Origin: Salarchaeum japonicum
Lineage (GTDB): Archaea; Halobacteriota; Halobacteria; Halobacteriales; Halobacteriaceae
DNA: 64,000 bases
Direction of reading: 5' to 3'
Assembly (NCBI RefSeq): GCF_020614395.1
Contig: NZ_CP085324.1
Span: 625,564 to 689,563, forward strand
The notes beneath the pieces are model-generated. The model worked only from the letters and a program-made list of their open reading frames with translations. It was not told where the DNA came from and made no database searches. Positions 9,378 through 17,107 of this stretch are shown here, piece by piece (the first letter of the stretch is position 1; the number at the start of each line of letters is the position of its first letter). The position numbers and the translations under genes were made by a program.

Positions 9378-10370
9378 CTATCGCGTGCTCGTCTGCATCG
9401 CCTCCGAGTTGTACGCTCGTCCGGCGTTGCCGTCGGTGTCGAGGACGATGACGCCCGCGCTGGAGCCGGTGAGCTCTGCGAACTCGTCGATTGCGCGGTC
9501 GGCGGCCGCCTGCGCGCCCAGCCCGGATTCGAGGTGGCGGACCGCGCGCCGGGTGAGCGTGGTCTTCGCGATGTCCTCGCCCGCGCCCGTCGCGGACGCC
9601 GCGCCCGCGGGGGCGGCGTAGAACCCCGACCCGATTTGGGGGACGTCGCCCACCCGGCCCGCGAGCGCGAGCCACCGCCCCCCAGTGGAGGTCGCCGTCG
9701 CGAACCCATCGCCATCGAACGCGACCGCGCCCACCGTGTCGTGGTCGTGCTCGTCGACCGCCTCGCGGGTCACTGCGTTCCCCGCTCGCTCGTTCGGCGA
9801 CCCCCCGCCTTGCTCACGTTCGCCCGCCTCGTCGGGACTCCCGCCAAATCGGTCGTCGAGCCACGCGACGTGCTCCAGGGGACTGCCCTCGGGGTGGCTG
9901 TCGAGGTCGTTCCACTGCTCGCGCGAGCGCTCCGTCCACAGGTCTTGTTCAGTACCGATTCCGATGTCCTCGGCGAAGTCCACGGCGTGCACGCCGTTCA
10001 GGAAGACGTGCGGGGTCTCCTCCATCACGCCGCGCGCGACCGACACCGCGTGCTCGACGCCCGGCATCCCCGCCGCCGCGCCCGCGTCTCTCCGGCTCAC
10101 GGGTTCCCCGTTCGCTCGTTCGGCGGGACTGTCGCCCCGCCCGCTATCCATCACGCCCGCGTCGGTGCGAATGATGCCGTCCGACTGCACCGCGCCGCCG
10201 ACGCCCGCGTTGAACCGCTCGTCGGATTCGAGGACGCGAACCGCCGCCTCCACCGCGTCCACGGGGTCGTCCTCGTCCGCGCCCGTGGCCGCCGCGTCGT
10301 CCAAGACCGCCTGTCGAGGCTCCGGCTCGTCGGGCGCGCCGCCCGCGCCGCCGTGCACGATGACCTTCAT
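9378..10370 (-). CDS. Isoaspartyl peptidase / L-asparaginase (Ntn hydrolase)
   Basis: 330 aa plant-type asparaginase. These enzymes self-cleave and use the new N-terminal Thr; the site is HDTVGAVAFD, cleaving before Thr. 'GVGGAVQSDG' and 'ATATSTGG' are further family motifs. Two low-complexity charged segments are unusual: about residues 77-90 and, just before the cleavage site, residues 182-203. Both contain a near-identical 23-bp DNA motif (10103-10125 and 9777-9799) translated in different frames, so they look like DNA-level insertions. The second lies in the linker that is normally flexible, so activity may be kept. Confidence 0.88.
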   Translation of the reverse strand: MKVIVHGGAGGAPDEPEPRQAVLDDAAATGADEDDPVDAVEAAVRVLESDERFNAGVGGAVQSDGIIRTDAGVMDSGRGDSPAERANGEPVSRRDAGAAAGMPGVEHAVSVARGVMEETPHVFLNGVHAVDFAEDIGIGTEQDLWTERSREQWNDLDSHPEGSPLEHVAWLDDRFGGSPDEAGEREQGGGSPNERAGNAVTREAVDEHDHDTVGAVAFDGDGFATATSTGGRWLALAGRVGDVPQIGSGFYAAPAGAASATGAGEDIAKTTLTRRAVRHLESGLGAQAAADRAIDEFAELTGSSAGVIVLDTDGNAGRAYNSEAMQTSTR

Positions 10371-10445
10371 GCGGGGTGGTTTCCCGGCGACCCCGATAAA
10401 CCGTCGGCTTCCGGAAGACCGCCGCGTCGCGCGGAAACAGCAGTC

Positions 10446-10451
10446 CTTTTA
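10446..10451 (+). promoter_or_regulatory. TATA-like element of icd
   Basis: CTTTTA lies 28-33 nt upstream of the icd ATG at 10479, consistent with a leaderless message. Confidence 0.5.
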
Positions 10452-10478
10452 CGCGCTCCCCGGCAGATTTCAGGCGAG

Positions 10479-11735
10479 ATGAGCTACGACCAGATCGACG
10501 CTCCCGCGGAGGGAGAGAAGATCACGTACGACGAGGAGTCCGGTCTCGAAGTCCCCGACAACCCCATCATCCCCATCATCTACGGGGACGGCATCGGGAA
10601 GGACGTCGCGCCCGTCGCGCAGGACGTACTGAGCGCCGCCGCCGAAGCGACCGGCCGCGACATCAACTGGTTCCGACTGTACGCCGGCGAGTCCGCCCGC
10701 GAGAAGTACGACGAGAACCTCCCCGAGGACACCGTCCAGGCCCTCAAGGACTACCGCGTCTCCATCAAGGGCCCGCTCACGACGCCCGTCGGCGCGGGCT
10801 TCCGCTCGCTGAACGTCGCGCTCCGCAAGAAGCTCGACCTCTACACGAACATGCGGCCGACCTACTACCTCGACGGCGTCCCCTCCCCCGTCTCCGACCC
10901 CGAGGAGATGGACATGGTGAACTTCCGCGAGAACACGGAGGACGTCTACGCCGGCATCGAGTGGGAAGCCGGCACCGACGAGGTCGAACAGGTACGCGAC
11001 TTCGTCGAGGACGAGATGGGCTTCGACTCCACCATCCACGACGGTTCTGTGGGTATCGGCGTGAAGCCCATCAGCGAGTTCGGCACCAAGCGCCTCGTCC
11101 GGCAGGCCATCGAGTACGCCATCGAGAACGACCGTGACTCCGTCACGCTCGTCCACAAGGGCAACATCATGAAGTTCACCGAGGGCGCGTTCCGCGACTG
11201 GGGCTACGAACTCGCCGAAGAAGAGTTCCCCGAGCAGACCATCGACGAGGACACCCTCTGGGAGGAGTACGACGGCGAGGCCCCCGAGGACAAGGTCGTC
11301 GTCAAAGACCGCATCGCGGACAACATGCTCCAGCAGCTCCTCACGCGCACGTCGAACTACGACGTGCTCGCGATGCCGAACCTCAACGGCGACTACCTCA
11401 GCGACGCCGCGGGCGCTCAGATCGGCGGCCTCGGCATCGCGCCCGGCGCGAACATCGGCGACGGCCGCTTCCTCGCGGAGCCCGTCCACGGCAGCGCGCC
11501 GAAGCACGCCGGCAAGGACAAGGCGAACCCGAGCGCCCTCATCCTCTCCGGCAAAATCCTCCTCGAACACATCGGCTGGCAGGACGCCGCAGACCTCGTC
11601 CACGACGCCGTCGAACAGCAGATCTCCTCGAAGCGCGTCACCTACGACCTCGAACGCCAGGTCGAGGGCGGCGAGAAGCTCGCGGCCAGCGAGTACGCCG
11701 AGGAAATCATCGACCGGATTCACGAGCTGGCGTAA
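10479..11735 (+). CDS. icd: Isocitrate dehydrogenase (NADP-type)
   Basis: 418 aa, matching haloarchaeal and bacterial type I NADP-IDH. It decarboxylates isocitrate to 2-oxoglutarate in the TCA cycle. 'IYGDGIGKDV' is the N-terminal signature of the IDH/IPMDH family, and 'NLNGDYLSDAAGAQIGGLG' carries the metal-binding aspartates. The protein starts MSYDQIDAP at the ATG 10479; the frame is open far upstream but without family similarity. The last codons (HELA-stop) form the first unit of a repeated hairpin array that runs to about 11861. Confidence 0.95.
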   Translation: MSYDQIDAPAEGEKITYDEESGLEVPDNPIIPIIYGDGIGKDVAPVAQDVLSAAAEATGRDINWFRLYAGESAREKYDENLPEDTVQALKDYRVSIKGPLTTPVGAGFRSLNVALRKKLDLYTNMRPTYYLDGVPSPVSDPEEMDMVNFRENTEDVYAGIEWEAGTDEVEQVRDFVEDEMGFDSTIHDGSVGIGVKPISEFGTKRLVRQAIEYAIENDRDSVTLVHKGNIMKFTEGAFRDWGYELAEEEFPEQTIDEDTLWEEYDGEAPEDKVVVKDRIADNMLQQLLTRTSNYDVLAMPNLNGDYLSDAAGAQIGGLGIAPGANIGDGRFLAEPVHGSAPKHAGKDKANPSALILSGKILLEHIGWQDAADLVHDAVEQQISSKRVTYDLERQVEGGEKLAASEYAEEIIDRIHELA

Positions 11736-11861
11736 GCGAGTCGTGGGTTAGCTGGAACTCGTTTCCAGCGCAATCCACGAGCTGGCGTAAGTCACTCGTG
11801 AATTAGTCAGGCCACAGGTCTGACGCAATCCACGGTCTCGCGTACGCGAGTTGTGGGGTAG
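11721..11861. repeat. Three-unit 55-bp hairpin repeat after icd
   Basis: Units begin at 11721, 11776 and 11831 (55-bp period) with CACGAGCTGGCGTAAG, CACGAGCTGGCGTAAG and CACGGTCTCGCGTACG. Each unit has an arm (CACGA pairing TCGTG; in unit 3 the palindrome CTCGCGTACGCGAG at 11837-11850). Units 1 and 2 also carry a second hairpin: GCTGGAA/TTCCAGC (11751-11769) and GTCAGGCC/GGTCTGAC (11806-11824). The second hairpins differ in sequence yet both pair. Unit 1 includes the icd stop codon. It may terminate icd, end a 3' UTR or encode a small RNA. Confidence 0.7.
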
Positions 11862-11917
11862 CGGCGTCGAACGTACCTGCCCTGTTTTTCTTGAGTGTCG
11901 GTCGCGTAGTCGTGGGT

Positions 11918-12205
11918 GTGAGTGAGGACGACATCTTCGAGAACGTTCCCGGTATCGAGGAGGATTTGGCGCGCGCCGAACAGCGGTTGTCGGTGCGCGT
12001 GGAGCGCCGGACGTACGACAAGCCGGTGACGATAGTGGAGGGGTTCGAGGACGAGTCCGTGAACCTCTCCGACCTCGCCTCCGAGTTGAAGTCGAGTCTG
12101 GGCGCTGGCGGGACGGTGGACGACGGCGCTATCGAGGTACAGGGCGACCACGCGGAGCGGGTGCGGGCGTTGCTGGAAGACCGCGGGTTCGCCGTCGAGG
12201 ACTAG
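11918..12205 (+). CDS. SUI1/eIF1-like translation initiation factor
   Basis: 95 aa, SUI1 fold, related to eIF1 and bacterial YciH; it monitors start-codon selection on the small subunit. The block 'RVERRTYDKPVTIVEGF' and the C-terminal 'GGTVDDGAIEVQGDHAERV' are the family core. The GTG at 11918 gives the usual length; the frame is open nine codons further upstream from a TTG. The stop overlaps the convergent histidine-kinase gene by 4 bp. Confidence 0.85.
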   Translation: MSEDDIFENVPGIEEDLARAEQRLSVRVERRTYDKPVTIVEGFEDESVNLSDLASELKSSLGAGGTVDDGAIEVQGDHAERVRALLEDRGFAVED

Positions 12206-13581
12206 ACGAGCTGGACGCCGGTGATTTCGAAGCGCGCGCCGCCGGTGTCGCTCTCGCTGACGGTGATACCCCAGTCGTGGGCGGTGGCGATTTCGCGGAC
12301 GATTTTCAGGCCGAGACCGGTGCCCTCGGAGGACGTGGTGTAGCCGGAGTCGAAGACGCGGCTGCGTTCGGATTCGGGGATGCCGGGGCCGTCGTCGGCG
12401 ACGTAGAACGCGTTGTCGGAGAACACGCCGACTTCGATGTGGGCGTCGTCGCCGGCGTGCTCGCGGGCGTTCCGGAAGAGGTTCTCGAACAGCTGGAGGA
12501 CGCGCTGGCGGTCGGCGAGTATCTCCACGTCCCCGTCGGTTCCGACGCTGAGGGTGGCGTCCGCGGTTTCGACGCTCTCCCAGGCGTCCCGCGCGACGCC
12601 GGCGAGGCTCACCGGCGTCGTGTCGTCCACGCCGGTCTCCCGGACGAGCGTTCGCACGCCCTCGATGAGGTCGTTCATGCGGTCGAGGGACTGGTCGATG
12701 ACGTCGAGGTGTTCGTCCACGTCCGCGCCCTCGGGGAGGCGGTCTTTCACGATTGGGAGGCGGGCTGACGCGACGCTCAATGGGTTGCGGAGGTCGTGCG
12801 TGACGATGCTCGCGAAGTCCTCCAGTTGCTGGTTCTTCTTCGCGAGGTCGGTGACGTCCTGCATCACGACGATGGTGCGCGTCGCGTCGTCCACGCTCTG
12901 CTCGCGCCGCCGGAGTTCCGCGTACCGCTCGCTCCCGCCCGCGTCCTCGAACGCGAACCGCGTCTCCGCGTCCTCCCGCCCCTCGATGGCGGCGGCGAGC
13001 GCGTCCGTGTCCGTCGCGGCGAACACGGCGAGGTCGAGCGGGTTCGTCCCCACGACGTCCGCCCGGTCTTCCGGGGTGAGTCCGCAGAACTCCTCGTTCG
13101 CCTCCGCGATGACGCCGTCGTCGTCCACGACGAACGCGGGGTCGGGAATCGCCTGGAACAGGCCGCGGAACTCCGCTTCGGTCTGCCGGTAGCGTTGCGC
13201 GAGCGAGAGCGACTGCTCGCGGCGCACGAGCAGGTTCGACAGGCGCTGGAACAGCACGGCGGAGTCCACGGGCGCGGAGACGATGTCGTCCACGACGGTG
13301 GTGTCGCCGCTCGACTGCGGGTCGGGGAGTTCGATGGTGATGTGGGTGTCCTCGCGTTGCAGGAGGACGACGGGGACGAACGCAGGGTCGGCCGCGTCCT
13401 TGTACGCGACGATGTCCTCGCGGTGAGCGGGGAGCGAGCGGTCGTCCACGATGACGGCGTCCGCGTCCTCGACGACGCCGTCGGGGTCGTCCCCGCCGAC
13501 GACGGTGTAGCGTTGGCTGAGCAGTGACGCCAGCGCGTTCCGATTCCCGTCGTCGTCGATGAGCGGTTGGATTCGTATCAT
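12202..13581 (-). CDS. PAS-domain histidine kinase with pseudo-receiver N-terminus
   Basis: 459 aa. Residues 1-125 look like a degenerate receiver (VIVDDRSLP in the place of the phospho-acceptor strand). A PAS domain follows (about 135-255: GLFQAIPDPAFVVDDDG), then the H-box FASIVTHDLRNPL with His262, an N-box NLFRNAREHA, and G-boxes VADDGPGIPESE and GTGLGLKIV. It has no membrane helix, so it senses a cytoplasmic signal. It lies 19 bp downstream of the KaiC-like gene on the same strand, suggesting one operon in which an ATPase clock-like protein and a kinase work together; the partner regulator is not in the immediate vicinity. Confidence 0.9.
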   Translation of the reverse strand: MIRIQPLIDDDGNRNALASLLSQRYTVVGGDDPDGVVEDADAVIVDDRSLPAHREDIVAYKDAADPAFVPVVLLQREDTHITIELPDPQSSGDTTVVDDIVSAPVDSAVLFQRLSNLLVRREQSLSLAQRYRQTEAEFRGLFQAIPDPAFVVDDDGVIAEANEEFCGLTPEDRADVVGTNPLDLAVFAATDTDALAAAIEGREDAETRFAFEDAGGSERYAELRRREQSVDDATRTIVVMQDVTDLAKKNQQLEDFASIVTHDLRNPLSVASARLPIVKDRLPEGADVDEHLDVIDQSLDRMNDLIEGVRTLVRETGVDDTTPVSLAGVARDAWESVETADATLSVGTDGDVEILADRQRVLQLFENLFRNAREHAGDDAHIEVGVFSDNAFYVADDGPGIPESERSRVFDSGYTTSSEGTGLGLKIVREIATAHDWGITVSESDTGGARFEITGVQLV

Positions 13582-13600
13582 GGACTCGTGGGTCGGCGCG

Positions 13601-15070
13601 CTACCTGCTCGACGCGTACTCGTCGCGGTCGACCCACGTCGGCGACCCGTTCAGGACGCCCTGCAGGCCGTGGAGCGGTTCTCCGAGTTCGATGCCGCGC
13701 TCGGAGATGCTGAACTCGCGGAGCGTGTGCTCGAAGTCGCCGACGCGCTTCTTCAGCACGCCCATCACGCGCCTGAGTTCGCCGCCCATCTCGACGTAAC
13801 TCAGGAACATGATGTTGTCCGCGACGTAACTCACGTTCGCGCTCGTCGGCCGCGGAACGCCGGTCACTTCCTTGATTTCGTCCACGAGCAGGACGGTGAC
13901 GCCCAGGTTCGTGAGGTAGCGCACGAGCGCGTGGAGTTTCGCGCCGAGCGCGCCCTCGTTCCCCTGGAGCGACATCTTGTAGCCCTCGACGCCGTCGATG
14001 AGGACGACGTTCGAGTCGCGCTCCTCGACGTGGCGCTGTACGTCCCGCGCGAACTCCTCGGGCGAGAGGTCGAGCGGTTCGATGGGTTCGAGGTAGAGGT
14101 CGCCGGACTCCCGGAGGTCGCTCACCGGGATGTCGAACGCCTCCGAGCGGTACGTGAACGTCTCCGGGGACTCCTCGAAGAGGTACGCGATGGGGTTGTC
14201 GCCGTTCTCCGCGGCCTCCCGGAGGAACTGCGTGCACGTCGTCGTCTTCCCGACGCCGGTCGGGCCGCTGACGAACGTCGAGGTGCCGCGCTCGATACCG
14301 CCGCCGAGCAGGGCGTCGAGTTCGTCCACGCCCGAGGAGACGAGCTCCACCTCGAACTCGCGCTGGTGGTTCTCCGGAATGATGCTCGGGTAGACCTCGA
14401 TGCCGTCGTCGCGGATTTCGAGGCCGTGCGTGCCGTCCTTCTGGCCGATACCGCGGTGTTTCGGTACGCGGATGCGGCGGCCCGCGTCCCCGCGCTGGAG
14501 TTCGATGATGCCGTCGCTCAGCGACGCGATGTCGTCGTCGGTCGCGTTGTTCTCGTACTCGGTTCGGGTCGCGATGACCGTGCTCCCGCGGTCTTTCAGG
14601 AAGCGGGCGAGCGCGATGATGCGCTTGCGGAACTGATAGTCCGAGGACTCGACGTACCGCAACTGGGTGATGGGGTCGATGCAGACCCGGTCGGGGTCGA
14701 GATCCTCGATGGCGTCCCGGATGTCGTCGATGAACTGGGTCGCCTCCACGTCCTGGGGGTTCACGAGGTCGTAGGACTGGTCGCCCGTGAAGAAGTCCGA
14801 CTCGGGGCCGAGGTCGAGGAACGCGGCGTCCGAGAGGTCGATGCCGAGCTCGGCGGCGTTCGCGGTGATGTCCGCCTGTGACTCCTCGCCGTGGATGAAC
14901 AGCACCGTTTCGCCGTCGTTCAGGCCGGCGCTCAGAAACTCCATCCCGAGGAGGGTCTTCCCGGTGCCGGGAGACCCGCGAACGAGGTAGAGTCGGCCAG
15001 GGACGAGACCGCCGTCGAGAAGCTCGTCCAATCCGGGGACGCCGGACGGGACGAGCTGCAGGTCCGACAT
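13601..15070 (-). CDS. KaiC-like double RecA-domain ATPase
   Basis: 489 aa with two KaiC/RAD55 domains, as in cyanobacterial KaiC. Walker A motifs are GSPGTGKT (residues 32-39) and GPTGVGKT (269-276). Walker B-like strands are DRVCIDPI and NVVLIDGVE. KaiC-like proteins in haloarchaea (the Cir family) are linked to light- or rhythm-dependent regulation, but most are uncharacterised. It is the first gene of a two-gene operon with a histidine kinase, reminiscent of KaiC-SasA pairing. A CCTTAACC element (15095-15102) lies 25-32 nt upstream. Confidence 0.88.
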   Translation of the reverse strand: MSDLQLVPSGVPGLDELLDGGLVPGRLYLVRGSPGTGKTLLGMEFLSAGLNDGETVLFIHGEESQADITANAAELGIDLSDAAFLDLGPESDFFTGDQSYDLVNPQDVEATQFIDDIRDAIEDLDPDRVCIDPITQLRYVESSDYQFRKRIIALARFLKDRGSTVIATRTEYENNATDDDIASLSDGIIELQRGDAGRRIRVPKHRGIGQKDGTHGLEIRDDGIEVYPSIIPENHQREFEVELVSSGVDELDALLGGGIERGTSTFVSGPTGVGKTTTCTQFLREAAENGDNPIAYLFEESPETFTYRSEAFDIPVSDLRESGDLYLEPIEPLDLSPEEFARDVQRHVEERDSNVVLIDGVEGYKMSLQGNEGALGAKLHALVRYLTNLGVTVLLVDEIKEVTGVPRPTSANVSYVADNIMFLSYVEMGGELRRVMGVLKKRVGDFEHTLREFSISERGIELGEPLHGLQGVLNGSPTWVDRDEYASSR

Positions 15071-15094
15071 TAGGCCGAATAACTACTGAGTATC

Positions 15095-15102
15095 GGTTAA
15101 GG
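15095..15102 (-). promoter_or_regulatory. TATA-like element of the KaiC-like/kinase operon
   Basis: Read on the minus strand the element is CCTTAACC, 25-32 nt before the ATG ending at 15070; spacing indicates a leaderless message. Confidence 0.45.
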
Positions 15103-15112
15103 CTATCGGCCT

Positions 15113-15451
15113 CTACTCTCGCCAGTCCGGGTTCTCCCGGGGCGGACTGAACACGTCGATTCCGTCCACGGGCGTGTCTCCGACGGCCCGCGCGGCGTGC
15201 GGTTCGTCGGCCGGAATCACGTAGGACTCGCCGGTCGTCACCACGTGCTCCTCGCCCCCGACCTCGAACGCGAGCGCGCCGTCGTACACGAACCCCACCT
15301 GCTCGTGGGGGTGGCTGTGTTCGGGGACGCTCGCGCCCGGCTGGATGTGGAAGTGCTGGACGCTCATGTTCTCGCCCGCGGAGAGCTCCGCGAGGTAGAC
15401 GCCATCGACGGCTTCGACGATGCGTTCCGCGGACAGGTCGTGCGTCTCCAT
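15113..15451 (-). CDS. Cupin-domain protein
   Basis: 112 aa single beta-barrel cupin. The metal motif is visible as PEHSHPHEQVGFVYDG (two His plus Glu, motif 1) and PADEPHAARA (His, motif 2). Small cupins bind a metal and act as isomerases, dioxygenases or sensors; the substrate is unknown. The ATG ending at 15451 starts METHDLSAERIV; an open frame upstream lacks similarity. It is divergent from the NUDIX gene across 66 bp. Confidence 0.85.
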   Translation of the reverse strand: METHDLSAERIVEAVDGVYLAELSAGENMSVQHFHIQPGASVPEHSHPHEQVGFVYDGALAFEVGGEEHVVTTGESYVIPADEPHAARAVGDTPVDGIDVFSPPRENPDWRE

Positions 15452-15517
15452 ACGTCCACCACGGCCGCCCGTCGCCCTAAACAGTTCGACTAAGTGCGTG
15501 CCGACGCGCGCTGGCGT

Positions 15518-15955
15518 ATGGACGCAGTCCACTACGTCGTGAACGCCGAAGCGGCCGTTCACCGCGACGGCGAGTACCTGCTCGTCGAGCGCGCGGCCGA
15601 CGAGGAGCACGCGGCGGGCGCGCTCGCGCTCGTCGGCGGGAAAGTCGAGGTCACCGAGGGCCGCGAGGTGCTCGAAGCCACGGTTCGCCGCGAAGTCAAG
15701 GAGGAGGTCGGCGTCACCGTCGCCGACGTGGCGTACGTGACGAGCAGCGCGTTCGAGACGCCGGATGACCGCGTCGTCAACACCGTGTTCCTCGCGGAGT
15801 ACGACGCCGGAACGGCGCGCGTCCGCGACCCCGACGAGGTCGCGGCGGTGCACTGGCTCACGCCCGAAGACGTCCGCGACCACCCCGACGCACCCCAGTT
15901 CACCGCCGACTACGTGGAGGCCGTGGACGCGCACCGCGTCGAGCGACAGTCCTAA
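15518..15955 (+). CDS. NUDIX hydrolase
   Basis: 145 aa. The Nudix box is present as GGKVEVTEG followed by EATVRREVKEEVGV; relative to the consensus there are three extra residues between the first glycine and the first conserved glutamate, so the loop is longer than usual. The REVKEEVGV end, which binds the metal, is intact. NUDIX enzymes hydrolyse nucleoside diphosphates linked to another group; the substrate is not predictable. The start is the ATG at 15518, with an earlier GTG at 15494. Confidence 0.88.
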   Translation: MDAVHYVVNAEAAVHRDGEYLLVERAADEEHAAGALALVGGKVEVTEGREVLEATVRREVKEEVGVTVADVAYVTSSAFETPDDRVVNTVFLAEYDAGTARVRDPDEVAAVHWLTPEDVRDHPDAPQFTADYVEAVDAHRVERQS

Positions 15956-15987
15956 CGTTCAAACTCCGTGGGGGCGGAGTTCGGTGC

Positions 15988-16512
15988 GTGTACGCCGTCG
16001 TCGGCTGCAGCGAGTGCAGCGCGCTCTGGATAGTCGAGGGTCGCCCCGAGACCACGGAGTGCCCGCGCTGTGGCTCCACGCGCCAGTTCTCGAAGCGCCG
16101 GAAGTTCGTCACGACGGAGGACGAAGACCACGCCCGCGAGGTGCGGTCGTCGATGCTCGCGAACCGCTCCGGGTACGGCGACGCGTTCGCGGACCTCGAC
16201 TCGTTCAGCGAGATGGACGCCGCGACGGACGAGGCCGTGGTGTCCGACGACGAGTACCTCGAAGCCGCCGGCATCGACCCCGACGAGGTCGCGGCGGCCG
16301 GCGAGCGCGCCGACGCCGCCGGGGGCGGGTCGGTGAGCAAGAAAGAGCGCGTCCGCGAGGCCGTCCGCGAACTCGACCGGCCGACAGAGGACGACATCGT
16401 CGCGTATTGCGCCGAGCACGGCGTGAGCGACGAGTACGCGCGTCGGACGCTCGAAAAGCTCGCGCGCTCGGGCGAGGTCTCCGAGTCGCGGGGCGTCTAT
16501 CGACTGCTCTGA
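15988..16512 (+). CDS. Zinc-finger plus winged-helix protein (DUF5817-like)
   Basis: 174 aa. The N-terminus has two CxxC knuckles (GCSECSAL and CPRCGST), a central acidic linker (about 60-110), and a C-terminal winged-helix-like domain (KKERVREAVRELDRPTEDDIVAY to VYRLL). From memory it resembles the haloarchaeal DUF5817 family. A nucleic-acid-binding role is likely by architecture, not shown. Translation starts at a GTG. Its stop is directly adjacent to the stop of the convergent membrane protein gene (16512/16513). Confidence 0.75.
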   Translation: MYAVVGCSECSALWIVEGRPETTECPRCGSTRQFSKRRKFVTTEDEDHAREVRSSMLANRSGYGDAFADLDSFSEMDAATDEAVVSDDEYLEAAGIDPDEVAAAGERADAAGGGSVSKKERVREAVRELDRPTEDDIVAYCAEHGVSDEYARRTLEKLARSGEVSESRGVYRLL

Positions 16513-16854
16513 CTACGTGACGAACGGGAACGTCGCCGCGCCCCAGGCGACGAGGCCCGCGAAGTAGACGGCGAACACGACGCGGCTGGCGAGCGGGAGC
16601 GCGTCCGGCCGGTACTGCGCCGCGTTCCCGCCGCCGAACCCCGTTTCAGCGGCGGTGCTCGCGGTGTCGACGCCCACGTCCGTCCGGCCGAGCGAGAACG
16701 CCACGAGGACGCCGCCGCCGAGCACGAGTCCGATGGACACCCAGGGGAGCGCGACGCTCGCGACCGACGCCACCGCGAACAGGACGGCGGCGGTCGCGCC
16801 GGCCGCCAGCACGCCGTAGACGCCGACGACCTTCGCGAACAGGCTCCAGTTCAT
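16513..16854 (-). CDS. Small membrane protein, three to four helices
   Basis: 113 aa. Hydrophobic segments lie at about residues 8-30, 36-55 and 88-110; a soluble Gly/Asn-containing loop (60-85) joins the last two. No motif identifies it. The same strand carries a 48-aa single-helix protein 46 bp upstream (16901-17047), so the two may be cotranscribed. Confidence 0.65.
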   Translation of the reverse strand: MNWSLFAKVVGVYGVLAAGATAAVLFAVASVASVALPWVSIGLVLGGGVLVAFSLGRTDVGVDTASTAAETGFGGGNAAQYRPDALPLASRVVFAVYFAGLVAWGAATFPFVT

Positions 16855-16900
16855 GCGGTATCGCGTCCCCGTGTGCCGATAAATCCTTGGGCAGTTGGGG

Positions 16901-17047
16901 TTACAGGAGCGCGCCCGTGAGCGCCTGGTAGAGCGTCACGGCGAGCAGGAGCACGGTGAGGAGGAGTTTGAGCACGCGGAGGTAGCGGACGCTCGGCGTG
17001 TCCGGGAGCGGGGTGCCGCCGCTGTCGGTGGGTGGCTTCTCGGGCAT
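16901..17047 (-). CDS. 48-residue single-helix membrane protein
   Basis: A short gene below usual calling limits: MPEKPPTDSGGTPLPDTPSV, then one membrane helix of about 20 residues (LLLTVLLLAVTLYQALTGALL). The third codon positions keep the strong GC bias of real genes here, and an ATG and stop frame it neatly between the hmgA stop and the next membrane gene. Function unknown; it may be a subunit or regulator of the downstream membrane protein. Confidence 0.5.
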   Translation of the reverse strand: MPEKPPTDSGGTPLPDTPSVRYLRVLKLLLTVLLLAVTLYQALTGALL

Positions 17048-17107
17048 ACCGTCCACTACCGGCGCCGGGGAAATAAAGTCGCGCCGGACGCGCGGTGAAA
17101 GTGAAAC

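Noticed and set aside
9534-10478. N-terminal extension of the icd reading frame by about 315 codons
   Set aside because: The extension is antisense to the asparaginase gene and has no similarity; the ATG at 10479 matches the IDH family start and TATA spacing.
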